Origin: Galaxea fascicularis
Taxonomy: Eukaryota; Cnidaria; Anthozoa; Scleractinia; Euphylliidae
NCBI GenBank assembly: GCA_948470475.1
Contig: OX419342.1
Coordinates: forward strand, 22,341,077 to 22,405,076
Reading direction: 5' to 3'
Length of the DNA: 64,000 nucleotides
Shown here one piece after another: positions 23,101-35,407 of the stretch. The number at the start of each line of letters is the position of its first letter. Position 1 is the first letter of the stretch. The translations under genes and the position numbers were made by a program. A model generated the notes under the pieces. That model ran no database searches and was not told the origin of the DNA. It worked only from the letters and a program-made list of their open reading frames with translations.

Positions 23101-24849
23101 TGCTTTTTAAAAGTGCTAATCTTTTGGGGTGAGTTGTTCCAAGCATAGTTAGAGCTAACCAAAGTTAAATACCATGACACATATAGGTCTTCATATATAT
23201 TAAGCAATGATTAGCACAAACCATGGGAGCAAATCGATCATAGTTGGGAAGGAAAAAATAGTAATACATTGATAAGTGGTTAAGTGATCTTTATTATTGT
23301 TTTTAATGTGAGATATGATATGTCACATGGACTTTAACAAATCTGTTCTTTAAATGTAGTCAAGAGGTATGCAGACCTGCTCTGTCACACAGTCATTATC
23401 ATTGTCTGCATTAATTTATGAATATGAATATTAAAAACTTGAAGGAATAAATTGGAGTACCACCGCAGTACGCACCCCCGAGGTACCTAAATTAGAAATA
23501 TTCAAACAACGACACCTTTTAAGTGGTTGTTTGGGATTTGTAGATTTAAGAACGAGGTATATTACATGTTGTTGTTGTTGTTTTCATTCGTTAAAAAACA
23601 AAGTTACTGCAATCTTTTTGTATTACTGAGTCTATAAGTTTAAATTAAGGTTATTGTACATGTGGGATACCGTGGCATCTGCCGAGTAAGTGGACGGGAA
23701 TTCTGTGATCTAAACTTCATTTAAATTACTATACATGTTTGTTTGTAATGAGTGTAATGTGTGAGCTTAAATTAATGACTGTCTGCCTAGTGAGAGTGGT
23801 TCTTGTTTTGGTTCACTTCTTAAATGATGAAGTTACCGTATTTTCAGTTTTGTAGTAACAAGTGCATGAAATATGTAAGCTAAGCTTTAAGTTTACATTA
23901 GCCTAATTGTACATGTGGGACTGCTGTGGCAGCCTTCTGAGTAAAAGGAAGGGTATTCTGTAATCTATCCTTCACCAAAATCGCTATAGGTATTTGTTAA
24001 ATACACAGTGACATAACTTATCTCAAATAATCCAAGATTCGTTTGAAGCTCCATGATTCGGAGAATTTTCAGTGAGGTGGGTCAGTTCAGGGAATATTTA
24101 CTTACATAGTTCAGTTTGAGGCAAGATTAGAGAGTTGGGTACTAGTTACGCTTCGTTTGTGTTACATACAGAGTATATTTTGAGATCTTGTGACATTTCA
24201 AAATGGCGTCTTTGAGAGAATGTTGAGGGTCAACTCAAGCTTTTCGTGCAATGAAGCGATGCAGGAATATGTGGAAATTACAACAGGTGTTGAAGTTTAT
24301 CTTCTAAGCAATACTGGCTTGGTGACGTTGGGATACATTGGATTCACTGTGGTTTATTAATTGGTGAGGTCCATACTACAGCTTATCGATGACCTGCAAC
24401 TTTTCGTGAATGAAGCGGTGCCAAAACATGTGGTAAATTACAACAAGAGTTGAAGTTAATCCTCTAAGCAATACTGGCTTGATGACGTTGGGATGCTTTA
24501 GCTTCATTGTGGTTTATTATTCATAACATGACTTCAGCTGCCTGTGTGTGGTATCTGTTCCCTTCCCACAAATGATGTCACACTTTCACAGGTGGATTTT
24601 CGTAATGTAAAAATCAAAGTCTTCCAAGAAACCTTGTGGAAACTATTCTGCTTTGTGCGTGAGAACCATGAGAGGACAGTGCCTCACTCATTTAACTCAT
24701 GTGGTGTTAACACTAGGCCAAATAATATTGGTAACTACACTTTTTAGAATGTTTGTAAACTTGATGTTAGACTAATCTGTAGAATACAAATTTCAGAAAA
24801 CACACCATTAGACAATTCCATTGTTGTCTTTGGTTAACTTGTGTGTTTA
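20156..24849. other. Spacer between the inverted minisatellite elements, no gene seen
   Basis: AT-rich, no exon with coding character. It holds the hairpin element at 22531-22683 and two sets of local direct duplications: 23640-23715 with 23890-23965 (sharing TTGTACATGTGGGA and AATTCTGT / TATTCTGT) and 24230-24350 with 24395-24515 (sharing CTAAGCAATACTGGCTTG and TGACGTTGGGAT). Confidence 0.5.
22531..22683. repeat. Near-perfect 150-bp hairpin element
   Basis: Arms of about 70 bp: the left begins CGAGTGCATTGTTGAGTTAT and the right ends in the reverse complement ATAACTCAACAATGTACG. The loop is near GAGCCGAAGGC. The arms also contain GAATTTTTAAGA / TCTTAAAAATTC. A/T-rich flanks prevent a clear target duplication. 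A further partial arm, ATAACTCAACAGTGCACG, follows at about 22768. MITE-like, no coding. Confidence 0.8.
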
Positions 24850-25765
24850 GTAAGGGTATTTGTTAAAAACCTTTCCACAGTGAACTGAAGAGTTCATTTG
24901 CATATGTCAGAGGCTTTTGAAGAATGAGGCATATTACAATGGACAGTATTGTTATGCTATGTATGATAGTAAATGAATGGCTGCCATGTGTGGAAGTCAT
25001 TTGTAAGAGTTTGGCAATTTGACAAATATTTGCCGTTTTTGCCATATTTGCCAAAATCGCCATATTCGCCAAAATCGCCACCATAGCTCACTGCCATGTG
25101 TTGAAGTCATTTACATAAGTTTGGCAATTTCACAAAGATTTGCCATATTTGCCAAAATCGCCACCATAGCTCACTGCCATGTGTTGAAGTCATTTGCATA
25201 AGTTTGGCAATTTGACAAAGATTTGCCATTTTCGCCATATTTGCCAAAATCGCTAGATTCGCCAAAATCGCCAACATAGCTCACTGCCATGTGTTGAAGT
25301 CATTTGCATAAGTTTGGCAATTTGACAAAGATTTGCCATTTTCGCCATATTTGCCAAAATCGCCAGATTCGCCAAAATTGCCACCATAGCTCACTGCCAT
25401 GTGTTGAAGTCATTTGCATAAGTTTGGCAATTTGACAAAGATTTGCCATTTTCGCCATATTTGCCAAAATCGCCAGATTCGCCAAAATTGCCACCATAGC
25501 TCACTGCCATGTGTTGAAGTCATTTGCATAAGTTTGGCGATTTGACAAAGATTTGCCATTTTCGCCATATTTGCCAAAATCGCCAGATTCGCCAGATTCG
25601 CCAAAATCGCCACCATATTTGGCTAGCATGTGATTTTGGCAAATTCGCCATTTTCGCCACATTCCCTTAGTATATACATATTTTCCAAACTGGTGGCGAA
25701 ATTTCGTCAAATTTGCCATTTTCGTCATTGAGTGCATTTCTGGACATAAGTGCCATTTGTCTGCA
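24850..25765 (-). mobile_element. Non-autonomous element with a 110-bp minisatellite, copy B
   Basis: Inverted relative to 18776-20155; both flanks match that element in reverse complement. The array at about 25010-25625 has ACTGCCATGTGTTGAAGTCA at 25090, 25173, 25283, 25393 and 25503, that is, mostly 110-bp spacing with one unit of 83 bp. The core GCCATTTTCGCCATATTTGCC is shared with copy A but the linker is different. Confidence 0.7.
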
Positions 25766-26379
25766 ATCGGATGTAATTGGAGATATCACGTGCCGACTAC
25801 ATAAGGAGCCCATAGATTAGATTTTCTGGACGAGTGCTAAATGGAAATGCGTATAAGTGTTTCTCTGTCCTAGCCTGCAGAAAAAGACGTATTTCGTTGT
25901 AGGCGAAGGCTCGTTTAAAGACCGGTATCCACTCCCTTGAACCAATTTTTGGCTCGCCCAAACCCTCTGTCACTTTCATCATCCAAGATGGCGGCATAAT
26001 GTAAATCGAAAGATTATTCATCGCTTGCCCACCCAAATACGCCTGGGGCAACCGGCTGGCTAAACTGTCGCAGCTTACCTCGGTGTTGTATTCTTTTGTG
26101 TATGGTAAAAGATTCCACGGGCATATGACGCCAAAACTAACAATCAAAACTGACATAATGGAGTTTGATACCAAAATATGACCAACGTATGCAAGTGATC
26201 ATTATTGCGCTATTACAACACTTCGGTAAGGGGGGGGGGGGGGTTGGTCCCACAGGGGTATATTTTAAGTATTTAATTAAATGAGTTAACTGCCTTCCAC
26301 AATGCATGGATAGCTGCTCTCATTCCTTTCTCATTCCATTTCCTTCCGTCCCTCCAACGGCACACCCTTTGACTGCAGG
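25766..26379. other. Intergenic, no supported gene
   Basis: A minus-strand ORF of 125 codons (25797-26174) has no recognised motif and resembles dispersed non-coding sequence. A run of about 14 G lies at 26229-26242. Confidence 0.4.
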
Positions 26380-26559
26380 CTAACTGATTAAACGGCATTC
26401 CCAGTAGTGGATGTAACAGAACATGGCAGCTGGGCGCATGATGTTCACAGTTCCGCGGCATTTGCAGAGAAAATAACGAAAACCTCCTCTGACAAAACTG
26501 GACAAGGAGATTAACTGAGCATCATTTGAAGAGCAGGTCGCCCCGATGATCTTGAACCC
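26380..26559 (-). other. Terminal exon B: C-terminal Cys/HYW module
   Basis: Preceded by CACTAG as acceptor and entered in phase 0. It encodes [18 protein letters not shown], then [12 protein letters not shown], then [13 protein letters not shown] and TAG. Aligned with the last exon of member A (35408-35581) it shares the pattern C-x-(S/T)ND-A, C-K-C-x-G, C-x-IHYW-x-C. The open frame has no early ATG, so a start-based search misses it. Confidence 0.85.
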
Positions 26560-29500
26560 CTAGTGAATGGTGCAAAGGGAAAATCGACTGAATCGAATAG
26601 TATTGAACCATAAGAAAAGTGATAAGGGAGGGTGTGGGGGGACGGGATGGAGGATAGTGTATTTTTAGCTTGCGCGATAACTTTTTGTGGCATTTGTTTA
26701 TGCAGGATTTTTTGGGAGCAGTGGACACCCTCTACATTTCTCTTCAGTTTCTTCGCTGCAAGAATTTTTTTTATTTCCTTTTTTCCTCGCATGTATTTTT
26801 TTTGTCTTTTCACTTTTCTAACGGTCCATCCCTTTAGGAAGTAAGGAGGAAGGGGGGGGGGGGGGGAAGTGGTGTATGATAAGGACGTTGATGGTGATGA
26901 TTATAATTTTACTTGAGAAATAGTTTCAGACAACGGACAGCCAAAGGGCTGATGTAAATCTCAACTTGGGACTACCGAGAAACAGCTCCAGCCAGCGGCC
27001 CGAGAGGGACTTGAACTCGTGAAATCCGGATTGTGTGTGCAACTCCGGGCCTAACCACTCAACCGCACTGAACTTGTTTAAAAAATTTCACCGTTTTCCT
27101 CTATTTTAATTGGCTGAAGTACTACTGTGCATGTACTGTGGCTTCATATATTTTTAAGAGGCTTAACCAAACCATTCACGAGAATAACAAGTCTATTGAT
27201 TTTACTGGGAATTTCCGAACAACTTACTTTCAACTCCCTTACATTGACGTCATTGATTGCAGTGGGACCTGTTCTTGCTCCACTGGATGCTTTCGTTTTA
27301 TACTGACAGGAACTGAAGTTTCCGGGTCCCTGTGGACCCGCAGGACCCTGTAGTCCAGGGACGCCATCATCACCACGAGGTCCGACAGGACCAGGGGTTC
27401 CCTGGGAACCGTTGAAGCCTCGCTCACCCCTGGGACCAACGGGACCTTGCATTCCATTCATCCCTGGAGAGCCTGGTGGTCCAATTGGGCCCGTCATCTT
27501 AACGATGCTGTTGATCTGAGAAATGAAAGAAATAATATAGAGGTTTGTCAAAACGTGACACTTAACATCAAATACAAATCTACCGATAAAGAAACAAAAC
27601 TGGGCGCTTAATATTCACAAGGTTATTTGTTCTAATTAAAATCTATTTTCTTTTGGTTAGAGTCCGAATTTCTACCGCTGAAACGTTGGCTAAACTTTTA
27701 CGATCCTTGGGCAAAATAATATGAGACATAGATATATACATACATAGAGCCTTTTCGCGCCATATTTTGATTGACACGTGCAGTTCAGACGCCGCTCCAC
27801 TCATGCGCCGAATCATGAATTAAGTCCGGCAAAAGAGCGGTGTCTGAATCAGTTCGGTATGGCAGTTTTAATTCGATGCGGCAACGTTGTTAAGTTCGAC
27901 AAGTTCTGCCGCATTTTTCGACACTGGAGCGGCAGCTGATTCATACGGTGCTCTTCTCATGTGCTGAACCAAATGCATTAATTATGACAATGTATAAATG
28001 TATAATGCCTTCTCCGTATATAAAATACATATGACGTTCGACACACGGTACGCCGTCTGAATCAGCTCTCGCGTCAATATCGCTCCAAAGTCGATCCTGA
28101 TTTAATTAGGTTCGACACATGAGTGGAGCGGCGTATGAAACAGGCCTAATACTCTGGCCGCATTGCCATAAATTGTTGTGATCGATAATGTTCCCAGAGG
28201 CCGGGTAGAAAGTCACATACAGTAAGAGAAAATGAATCAAGTTGTAATCACCTGCCCCATGAGCGATGTATTTAAGAACATAAAGTGTTCCTGTAACACA
28301 TCCAGTCTCGCCTGTAGTTTTTCCTTTTTGTCTGATATCTAAGTTGTGAAACAGAGGAGTCATAGATCTTAGTTTGCATTGATTAGTAAATAACTTAACC
28401 TCTGTTAGTTAAAGTAATGGTTTTATTTTCTAACGACTTTTTAATTTTATCTTGAGATGCATATCGTGTCTTATAAGGCAAACTCGTGAGATAAGTTGTT
28501 AGAAATCATGCAAAGAAAATGCAAACAGAAGCCGATAAATCGGTTTAAGTTCGCGTACTCTAGCCAGGGGGGAGGGGGGGGGGGGGTGTACTAAAGCGCG
28601 CGCGAGTACAGATTAAAATAAGACTGCCCGGTTACACATTTCCTGTCCACACATACCCCGAACTGATCCAACCATCGCACACAAGAATTTGGTTTTGTCA
28701 ACGGAGTTGAAAAATTGATAAATTGACAACCGTACAGGGATTCTAAAAGCTGACGTTTCGAGCGTTAGCCCTTCGTCGGAGCGAATCGAAGAATTATGGG
28801 ATGTCATATAGAGGAGATGGAGCTACGCTGTTTATGTTAGATTTAACATGGCAACGTGAGAAACAGGAATACATTAATTGAATGAAACTAAAAGCGTTCT
28901 TTAATAAGCTACGGTTAGGAAGACTCTACTATCAGAGGTATTGAAAAAAAGTTCAAGTTCGCGATTCGTTCGTAGTTAGGTATTCGAACTTATGAAATCA
29001 ATAACGACTGATTTTTTTTGAAATTCTTTCTTTTAGGGTAACACCGGAAAGTTTGTTTAGAAGGGTTTTTTTTAGGAAAATATAACCTTCCCGAAAATGC
29101 TAGCTGACGTTTTTGCCAAAAACAGCAAATGCGACCCCTCCGAAAACGTTAAGGGCTATTATTTCGCCATTGAGAATCTTTTAGACTACGTTTAAGTTCC
29201 GAAAATCCGAGCGTACCTTTTGATCGCCGCCGAAAACCTAAGGTGAACATCCCTCCACCGAACAGATATCTACCCGGCGAAAATGACCGGCATTGGGTGC
29301 CCTTGGAGGAGAAAAGCAGACAGAGAGAGAGGCCGAATTCTGTCACTTGAAATAGGATGTGCCAGGAGCTCGGTTAATTGCTCCATAAATTGACAAAAAG
29401 TGAACATTACTGTGCACCCAACAGTGACCTTGGGAATCTATGGAGACCATTGAGATGCTTGCGAGTTTGTGGGCAGTTCAGGCACCTTTCAAAGACATAC

Positions 29501-31673
29501 CAGGACCGTAGCATTGAGATGGGCAGGAGGGGCGGGGGAGGCCCAAGCTCCCCCCAGAATTTTTGGAAGTGAACAAACGGTTTTAGCAATGAAAAGATAC
29601 CATGCACGACGGTGACGGTAGGGAAAACATTATTTATTAAGCGAATTCGGGTCTCTTTCAAACTTTGACTCGAATCTTTAACTTCGTAAATTGTAGGCGA
29701 GTTCTCCTGCAGTCAAATTATAAGGACCAGTTCCAAGTTTAGAAATAAAATTAACAATCCATCGTGGGGTGTTTACTTCCCCATAAAACGTGAAATTAAA
29801 GAGAAACGTATGAAAAAGTGTGATGAATGTGCAGCGGTTGATGTTTTGATTTTATTTAATAAACCTAGTGCTCTGATTTTATTCTTGCAAATTTGCTGAG
29901 CCTCCTCCCCCCCCCCCCCTCCCGGACCAGTTGTTACGCCTTGCTACGGCCCTACAAAGGGCTGGATTTCTAAACGGGTGTTGGGCTACTACTTGCTATG
30001 GATAACTCAACCTTAATATCTATTTGTAATGTAACTATAACTATAAATACCATAAAATTCAGTGACCTTTAACTGGAATTCTAAAAGATTTTGTGTGGCG
30101 TTGAGGATGCCCTTAACCTCGTCTCTCAAACTTGCTGATTCATTTTCCAGCCTTTTCAAACGTTCAGTTGTGGCGTTTAAATAAACTTGAGTATTTCCGT
30201 TGTTGTCATCGCCGGAGGCAGGATCCTCAAATCCGACCTGATGCTGTTTGTTTGTTTTTGCTTGCATTTCCTTTATATCCTGTTTGGTTTGGTTCAATGT
30301 CTCCCAGAGCGTGTCTATTTCGCCGACAGATTTACCTGCAGGGAACAAAAACACACACAGCGGAACTCTTGAGATCATATCAATTTAAAGAACATCAAAT
30401 CTTTGACATAAATGGAACGATAAACTGGACGTTTTACAAAGCATGCCTTTTCAGGCCAAATTTACTAACGTAAGGCTTGTTTATTTGATTTTACAGTAAG
30501 GTTTCGTTGTTACTTGATCTCCTGTACAATAGCGAAGGAAAGGTGTCACTTAATTTGTTGACTTATTTACCTATCATCGGAAATAATTGCGTTAAATTCC
30601 TTTAACACTCAACACTAAAATAAGGCATGTAAAAGACCTAGCGATCTCGGACGAGTTTGTAGGAATGGAGAAAAATCGAAGTTATGAAGTAAAAACAACA
30701 TGCGCGTAGAGTTGAAAGTAACAGCCCCTTTTGATACTGAAAAGTGATTAGATGTTACCTTTGCAAAAAAAAGGTAACTGGAACAAACGCAATAAACAAG
30801 GGCGCCTGACAAGAACTCTGTTTTAATTCTTTTTCTTAAACCGTTTCTATGAGATATTTATGTAAGCCAGCGCAATTATCTTTTCGGGTTTTTAGCTGAA
30901 CTTTTAAGGTTCAAAACTGAGATTTACAGGGGTGCGTATACTAGCCTGATACATCATTCACGCGAATCATGAACAACGAGCTGTTCGGTCAGCTTTGGGA
31001 GAATTCTAAGCCTTATTTCGCAGCTTCAACTACATTTTAGTCCCTTTGAATATCAACGTTACAAATTACAGTGTAACTAAGAAAGTCTGAAGTAACATTT
31101 AATTCAACCGTAACAAATTAGTAAGTTTTTCGCAATAATTCATTTCCGATTAGACGGTTGAGTCATTCCAACTTAGTAATCCCTGATTAGAAAGAACCGT
31201 TAATTTCTCTGAAATAACGGCATTAAACCGAGCACTTATGACTTTGAAAATAAACATGTATTAGTTCCAAGCTTAATTTAAAACTTCAATGACATACCCG
31301 GCACCGGTGTGTTAAGGCTGGAATCACTGCTCTGCCTGCGCTGTTCGTGAATGACCCAAATATTGAGGGCAAAAAAGACGAACGAAAAAACCACTAACAC
31401 GGCAAACAGGAGACGGAATGTCTTAAGCTGTTTGTGGATCCCTTCAATGCTGGATGGATTAAGAGGTAAAGAGTCTTTAACAGAGGATTTGGAGTCACCA
31501 TGAGTTCCATCTGAGTTTTCTTCTTGAAAGGAATGTTGACAGGTGCGGAGTTGGAAGCAATTTTCAGCATTTGAATCGACAAACGCACTTTCCTCACAAG
31601 GAGCCCTCAAGTCAGGTCCGCTAGTCGGTTGAACTTTATTAAGTTTTTGACTTCGAAAAGCTAATTTGAACAT
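26380..31673 (-). CDS. Type II membrane collagen-like protein (family member B), five exons
   Basis: Exons in coding order: 31298-31673, 30067-30335, 28252-28338, 27228-27515, 26380-26559. Phases fit and the sum is 1200 nt (399 aa plus stop). Order: cytoplasmic tail 1-87; TM about 88-108 ([21 protein letters not shown]); Ser-rich linker; coiled-coil stalk over exons 2 and 3 (126-244) with [17 protein letters not shown] and [19 protein letters not shown]; 19 unbroken collagen triplets (about 253-309); NFSSC hinge; 59-aa Cys module with TCSSNDA, CKCRG and CYIHYWEC. The collagen run predicts an extracellular trimer anchored by its N-terminus, like MARCO or collagen XXV in layout only. The intron 2 donor (GTCACT) is weak, so the exon 2 end is the least certain. 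The last exon was placed by homology to member A. MITE 27783-28141 and a SINE lie in introns. Ligand unknown. Confidence 0.85.
26880..27072 (-). mobile_element. tRNA-derived SINE, minus strand
   Basis: Read on the minus strand, the head from 27072 contains GCGGTTGAGTGGTTAGG (A-box) and GAGTTCAAGTCCC (B-box), followed by the body. It differs in body from the SINEs at 10196 and 38750. It lies in intron 4 of collagen-like gene B. Confidence 0.7.
27783..28141. mobile_element. MITE with GTTCAGACGCCGCTCCACTC ends
   Basis: The left end GTTCAGACGCCGCTCCACTC and the right end, reverse complement GTTTCATACGCCGCTCCACT, form about 30-bp inverted repeats that run on through CATG. Inner copies of GTTCGACA and TCTGAATCAG-like words suggest nested subterminal repeats. 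It sits in intron 3 of gene B. No coding. Confidence 0.8.
29095..29303. mobile_element. Degenerate relative of the 4468-4842 MITE
   Basis: Repeated CCGAAAA(T/C) words, CCGAACAGATAT and the terminal ATTGGGTGCCC match the right half of 4468-4842. The left terminus is not recognisable. It lies in intron 2 of gene B. Confidence 0.5.
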
Positions 31674-32869
31674 CTTTGCGCGAGAAGTTGCAGTTGAATA
31701 GGTCTACAATTGGTGTCACCTGGTGCTTGGATCTCAACCGATTTGAGAAATAGGACACGGCCCGTTAGCGGATTTCAAAGATACAATTTAGAACGGGTGG
31801 TCCGTCATGATACACCACTTTAATATGATTAGATTCTGCTCCTTGCAGTCCATCACTTGTAAACTATCATCGATCATAAAACAATTTAATTAACTTTTTC
31901 GCGCCCACACGAACGAATGCAGGTAAAACCGGTTTCAATGAATTTATCACTACCTACATTGCTGACACTGTAAAACACCATTGGGTAGCTGGGTTAACGG
32001 AGGACGGAAAATCGAACGCCATCTCGCATATTGGAACAATTTACAGCACCAAAATTAAAGGAAATGCCTTATAGCTTCCAGATCATGAAATGGTAGAAAT
32101 AAAAGTGCTTTATCCAAGAGACGACATGTCATGGAGACTCATTTCCAAGACGATGAAGGAATGTATTGGTTCGAGTGGTACTTGACGTAAAGAATTCACT
32201 TGCGTACATAGCTGTATCTGAAACTTGCAAAACAGGGAGACTGAATGAACCGCACATGACGATCATTTCTTGTCCTAAAACGAAATACATAAGGAGGCTA
32301 GCCTTCGGGGAGATTTTATCAACTGAGGTTTCAAGAAATTCGAGAACATTCTCGGTTTGGTTTCCCGGTAGTAACACTTCCCAAAACGGGCATCACTTAC
32401 CCTTGTTAGGGGCAGAGCAGTGTTTGGGGATCGGAATTACTGTGCCAACACAAAGAATAAATTGTTTTCCCGACTTAGGATATATTTTCTTAACATTTAG
32501 AAGTTGGTTTCTGAACGATCTTTGGACGGTATTTGTAGTTGACAGTTTCTATAGGGGCGTCAATTGAAGAAATCTTTGAGTTAAGTCATGATCTGTTAAA
32601 ATTAAACAGCTCCAAAACGACCTCGGTTTTTAGAGCTTTTCCTTTAGAAGTGAGAAAGTGGTGCATGGCGGAACAAAAGTCCTGGGAACGAGATTGAATT
32701 TACCAGTTCCTGTAACGTATGTTGTCACCTGATATTTATACAAGTATGCGATATTTCCTTAAAAGCCGGCTGGAGTCGCTTCATCTGTTCATCTGATTTG
32801 ACCTTGTTCAAAAGACTTTCCCAAGACAGTGATCCAATTCCCAGCAATAATATTGTGGGTGAAACTCCC

Positions 32870-33105
32870 TTTGGGGGAAAAAAGCAAATTGTTTTAAGAT
32901 GGGTTGGTTAGATTTCTCAGAAACGACACCTTTCGACTTTGAACCTGAATCACAGCGCACTATAAATAATCTACGAAATCAGCTGATTTCGTAGATTATT
33001 TAGTGCGTTGTGATTTAGGTTCAAAGTCGAAGGGTGTCGTTTCTGAGAAATCTAACCAGCCCATCTTAAAACAATTTGCCTTTTTCCCGCCAGAGGGGGT
33101 TCTGC
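32870..33105. repeat. Large near-perfect palindrome, arms about 115 bp, no loop
   Basis: The centre is the 24-bp perfect palindrome at 32971-32994 (ATCAGCTGAT in the middle). The arms run outward through AGATTTCTCAGAAACGACAC and its complement to AAGCAAATTGTTTTAAGATG and its complement, with few mismatches, mostly in the outermost 20 bp. It would extrude as a cruciform or form a long hairpin RNA if transcribed. Confidence 0.9.
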
Positions 33106-33132
33106 TTGGTTAAAAAGAAAATGATACAATAC

Positions 33133-33239
33133 ACCTTATTCCATAATTCTTTTGAATTTTGCTCTTACGAACGAGACAACAAGGGCTAATTTGAATAAAA
33201 TCAAAAGAATATTAGAATGGGAGCCATTTTGGAATAAGG
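33133..33239. mobile_element. MITE, ACCTTATTCC family, copy 2
   Basis: Begins ACCTTATTCC and ends GGAATAAGG. The interior GGGCTAATTTGAATAAAATC and AGAATATTAGAATGGGAGCC match, in parts inverted, the copy at 4141-4308. Shorter than that copy. Confidence 0.7.
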
Positions 33240-35407
33240 GGTATATCAGATGATTATAGGAATGTTTGAAGCCAGAGATTAAGACACCCGTCTATAACTT
33301 CATATTTTTAATGCAGTTTTAATTTAAATCTAATAATCTTAAATATAAGAGAGATTAAGCATGACGTTACGTCAAACGGCAAAGGGCAAAAATGAAACTT
33401 TTGCCGTCTATCTTCAGCTGTCTGTACAGCAGAGTGAAAATACTTTTATTTGCGGTGAATAGCAGGAGACAGTTGTCTATTTTTGTGTGATTTATTTAAG
33501 GATTACAAGAAAAGAATAAAAAACCAGAGGTAATCTTGGCCGTTTGCCGTCTGCCGTGAACGTCATGCTCAAACTCTCTATAATCTTTACAATTTCTTTT
33601 TTCATCTAACTTATGTAAAATTAAATAACACCAGTAGATTAATTACAGTTTTAGATATGCTACAATATTTAACAGTATCCACAAGCTTTACATTAATGTT
33701 TCCCCTTTTCAAGATTTGTTATTTACACAAAAATAATTGTTCGTTGCTTCATATTTATCACTTTTATGTACAGAAGAAGTGCACTTAGAGCAGACATGTA
33801 CGATTGCCTCGGTCAATACTGTGCACATACTTAAATTTATTTACTTCTTAAATTACAGAATGAAGTTTATTCTTTTCGATCAGTTTCCATTTTACAGTAG
33901 ACCTCAGTTATCTTGTTTCTCCACGGGTATCAGGCAGTTTACGTTATTTCGAGCAGAAAAGTATTTCCGTTGGATGATGTTTCCACAACCCTTAAATCTG
34001 TCTCTGATTAAGAACTGAAAACTTGGATTCCGGTTTTGCGTGTTCAAGATAGAACGTGTTGTACTTTATTTACAAGGAAATATAAGATGCGGTAAAAAAG
34101 GCTAACCTACTATAAACAATAACACTAAAGCTCATAACCAAAAAAGTGAGAAGGTTTCATAATTACCAGCAATTCATGTTTCCTTCGTCAAAAATATATA
34201 CAGTTTTGACAAGCCGAGTTTAAAAAAACTTACAGTACAAAACAATTCATCGAATTGTACATTGATTACTTTTTGACTCTATGAAGAGCTCGTCTTCGCT
34301 TATATAAGTTGACTTAAAAAAAGCTTAAGATAATAAGCAAAATATCATTCCGTTTGAATAGGAAGAATGTCAGTAGGCTTGTAAACGAGGAATCGCATTT
34401 AGTCTGCATTATTTTTCTATTGTTCCTTTTTCTCTGTGTCCCTTTCAGTTTTCTCAAAAGCGCTTTTAAACTGACATGATAAATTAATTTTCCCGGCGAT
34501 TTCTTCAGCTCTTAATATCTTATGTAAAAAGGACATAACGTTCTGTAATGTTGATTTCCACAGAAATTTTTGCTAATTAAGCCTGTTTTTTTTCCTTACA
34601 AAAATCTATGCCCTATTTCATAATTGCCACCTCACTCCATGAATTATCAGTTATAGGGTGCAGCCACATTTGACGATGTTCAGGATTCACCGTCGATAAT
34701 TAACCTGATTTCGAAAGATGACAAAAGTATAATGGACTACAATCCTGGACTAAAACGCTGGTACACTGTGTTAGAAAAATCAACTGCAAGGCTGTATCTC
34801 CCCCTTCCCCCACATTTAATGTTCGTTTGTGGCCAAAGATAAGAGTGGCTATCAACATTGACAAGGGGGGGGGGCAATTGTAACAACTAAGAAGAAAACG
34901 AACAATCGTGAGGTCTTATGGCTTGTACTTTGAATGTACTTTACAAATGTACATTTGAGGCAGGTAATCCTTTAGTGTACCAAATAATTTTGGTCGGGAT
35001 TGTAGTTCAATAGGACCAGGACAGCTAATGCTTGGGATTCCGGGCATTTGGATCATGGTCATGGAATTTTTCGATTGCAAAGCACGTTACGTATATGAGA
35101 GATTATAGTTTAGATTATAGTCCTACCTTGTCTTCCGTTGCATATTGTTCGAGAAATGATAACGATTATTGTGAAAAGGTCCTTTGACAATGTATTGACG
35201 CACAAAAACATACGACATTTTTCGATCACTCCAAAATTCTCCACTCCAACCCTTTCAATACCGCATCGCAGTTATCAACTACTTGTATGTCTAAAATGAC
35301 TAAAACAGGTTAACATAAACTGATTCAGGTTTGGAATTTCGAAAACATGATTATTTAGCAGCAAATTCCTCTTACGTTAAATAGTTAGACGGAAGGAGAT
35401 AGCTTAA

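Larger units (their letters stand above)
31674..35407. other. Intergenic between collagen-like genes B and A
   Basis: It should contain the promoter of B (31.7-32.2 kb) and the 3' end of A; neither can be delimited by sequence. It holds the palindrome 32870-33105 and the MITE 33133-33239. Short ORFs (32166-32567, 33737-34018) show no motif. A G run is at 34866-34873. Confidence 0.45.

Noticed and set aside
25010..25625. CRISPR-like regular repeats
   Set aside because: Repeat units are contiguous 110-bp monomers without unique spacers, in an animal genome.
25797..26174. 125-codon minus-strand ORF as a missing exon of gene B
   Set aside because: It does not show the Cys/HYW module, and the exon at 26380-26559 already completes the gene in phase.
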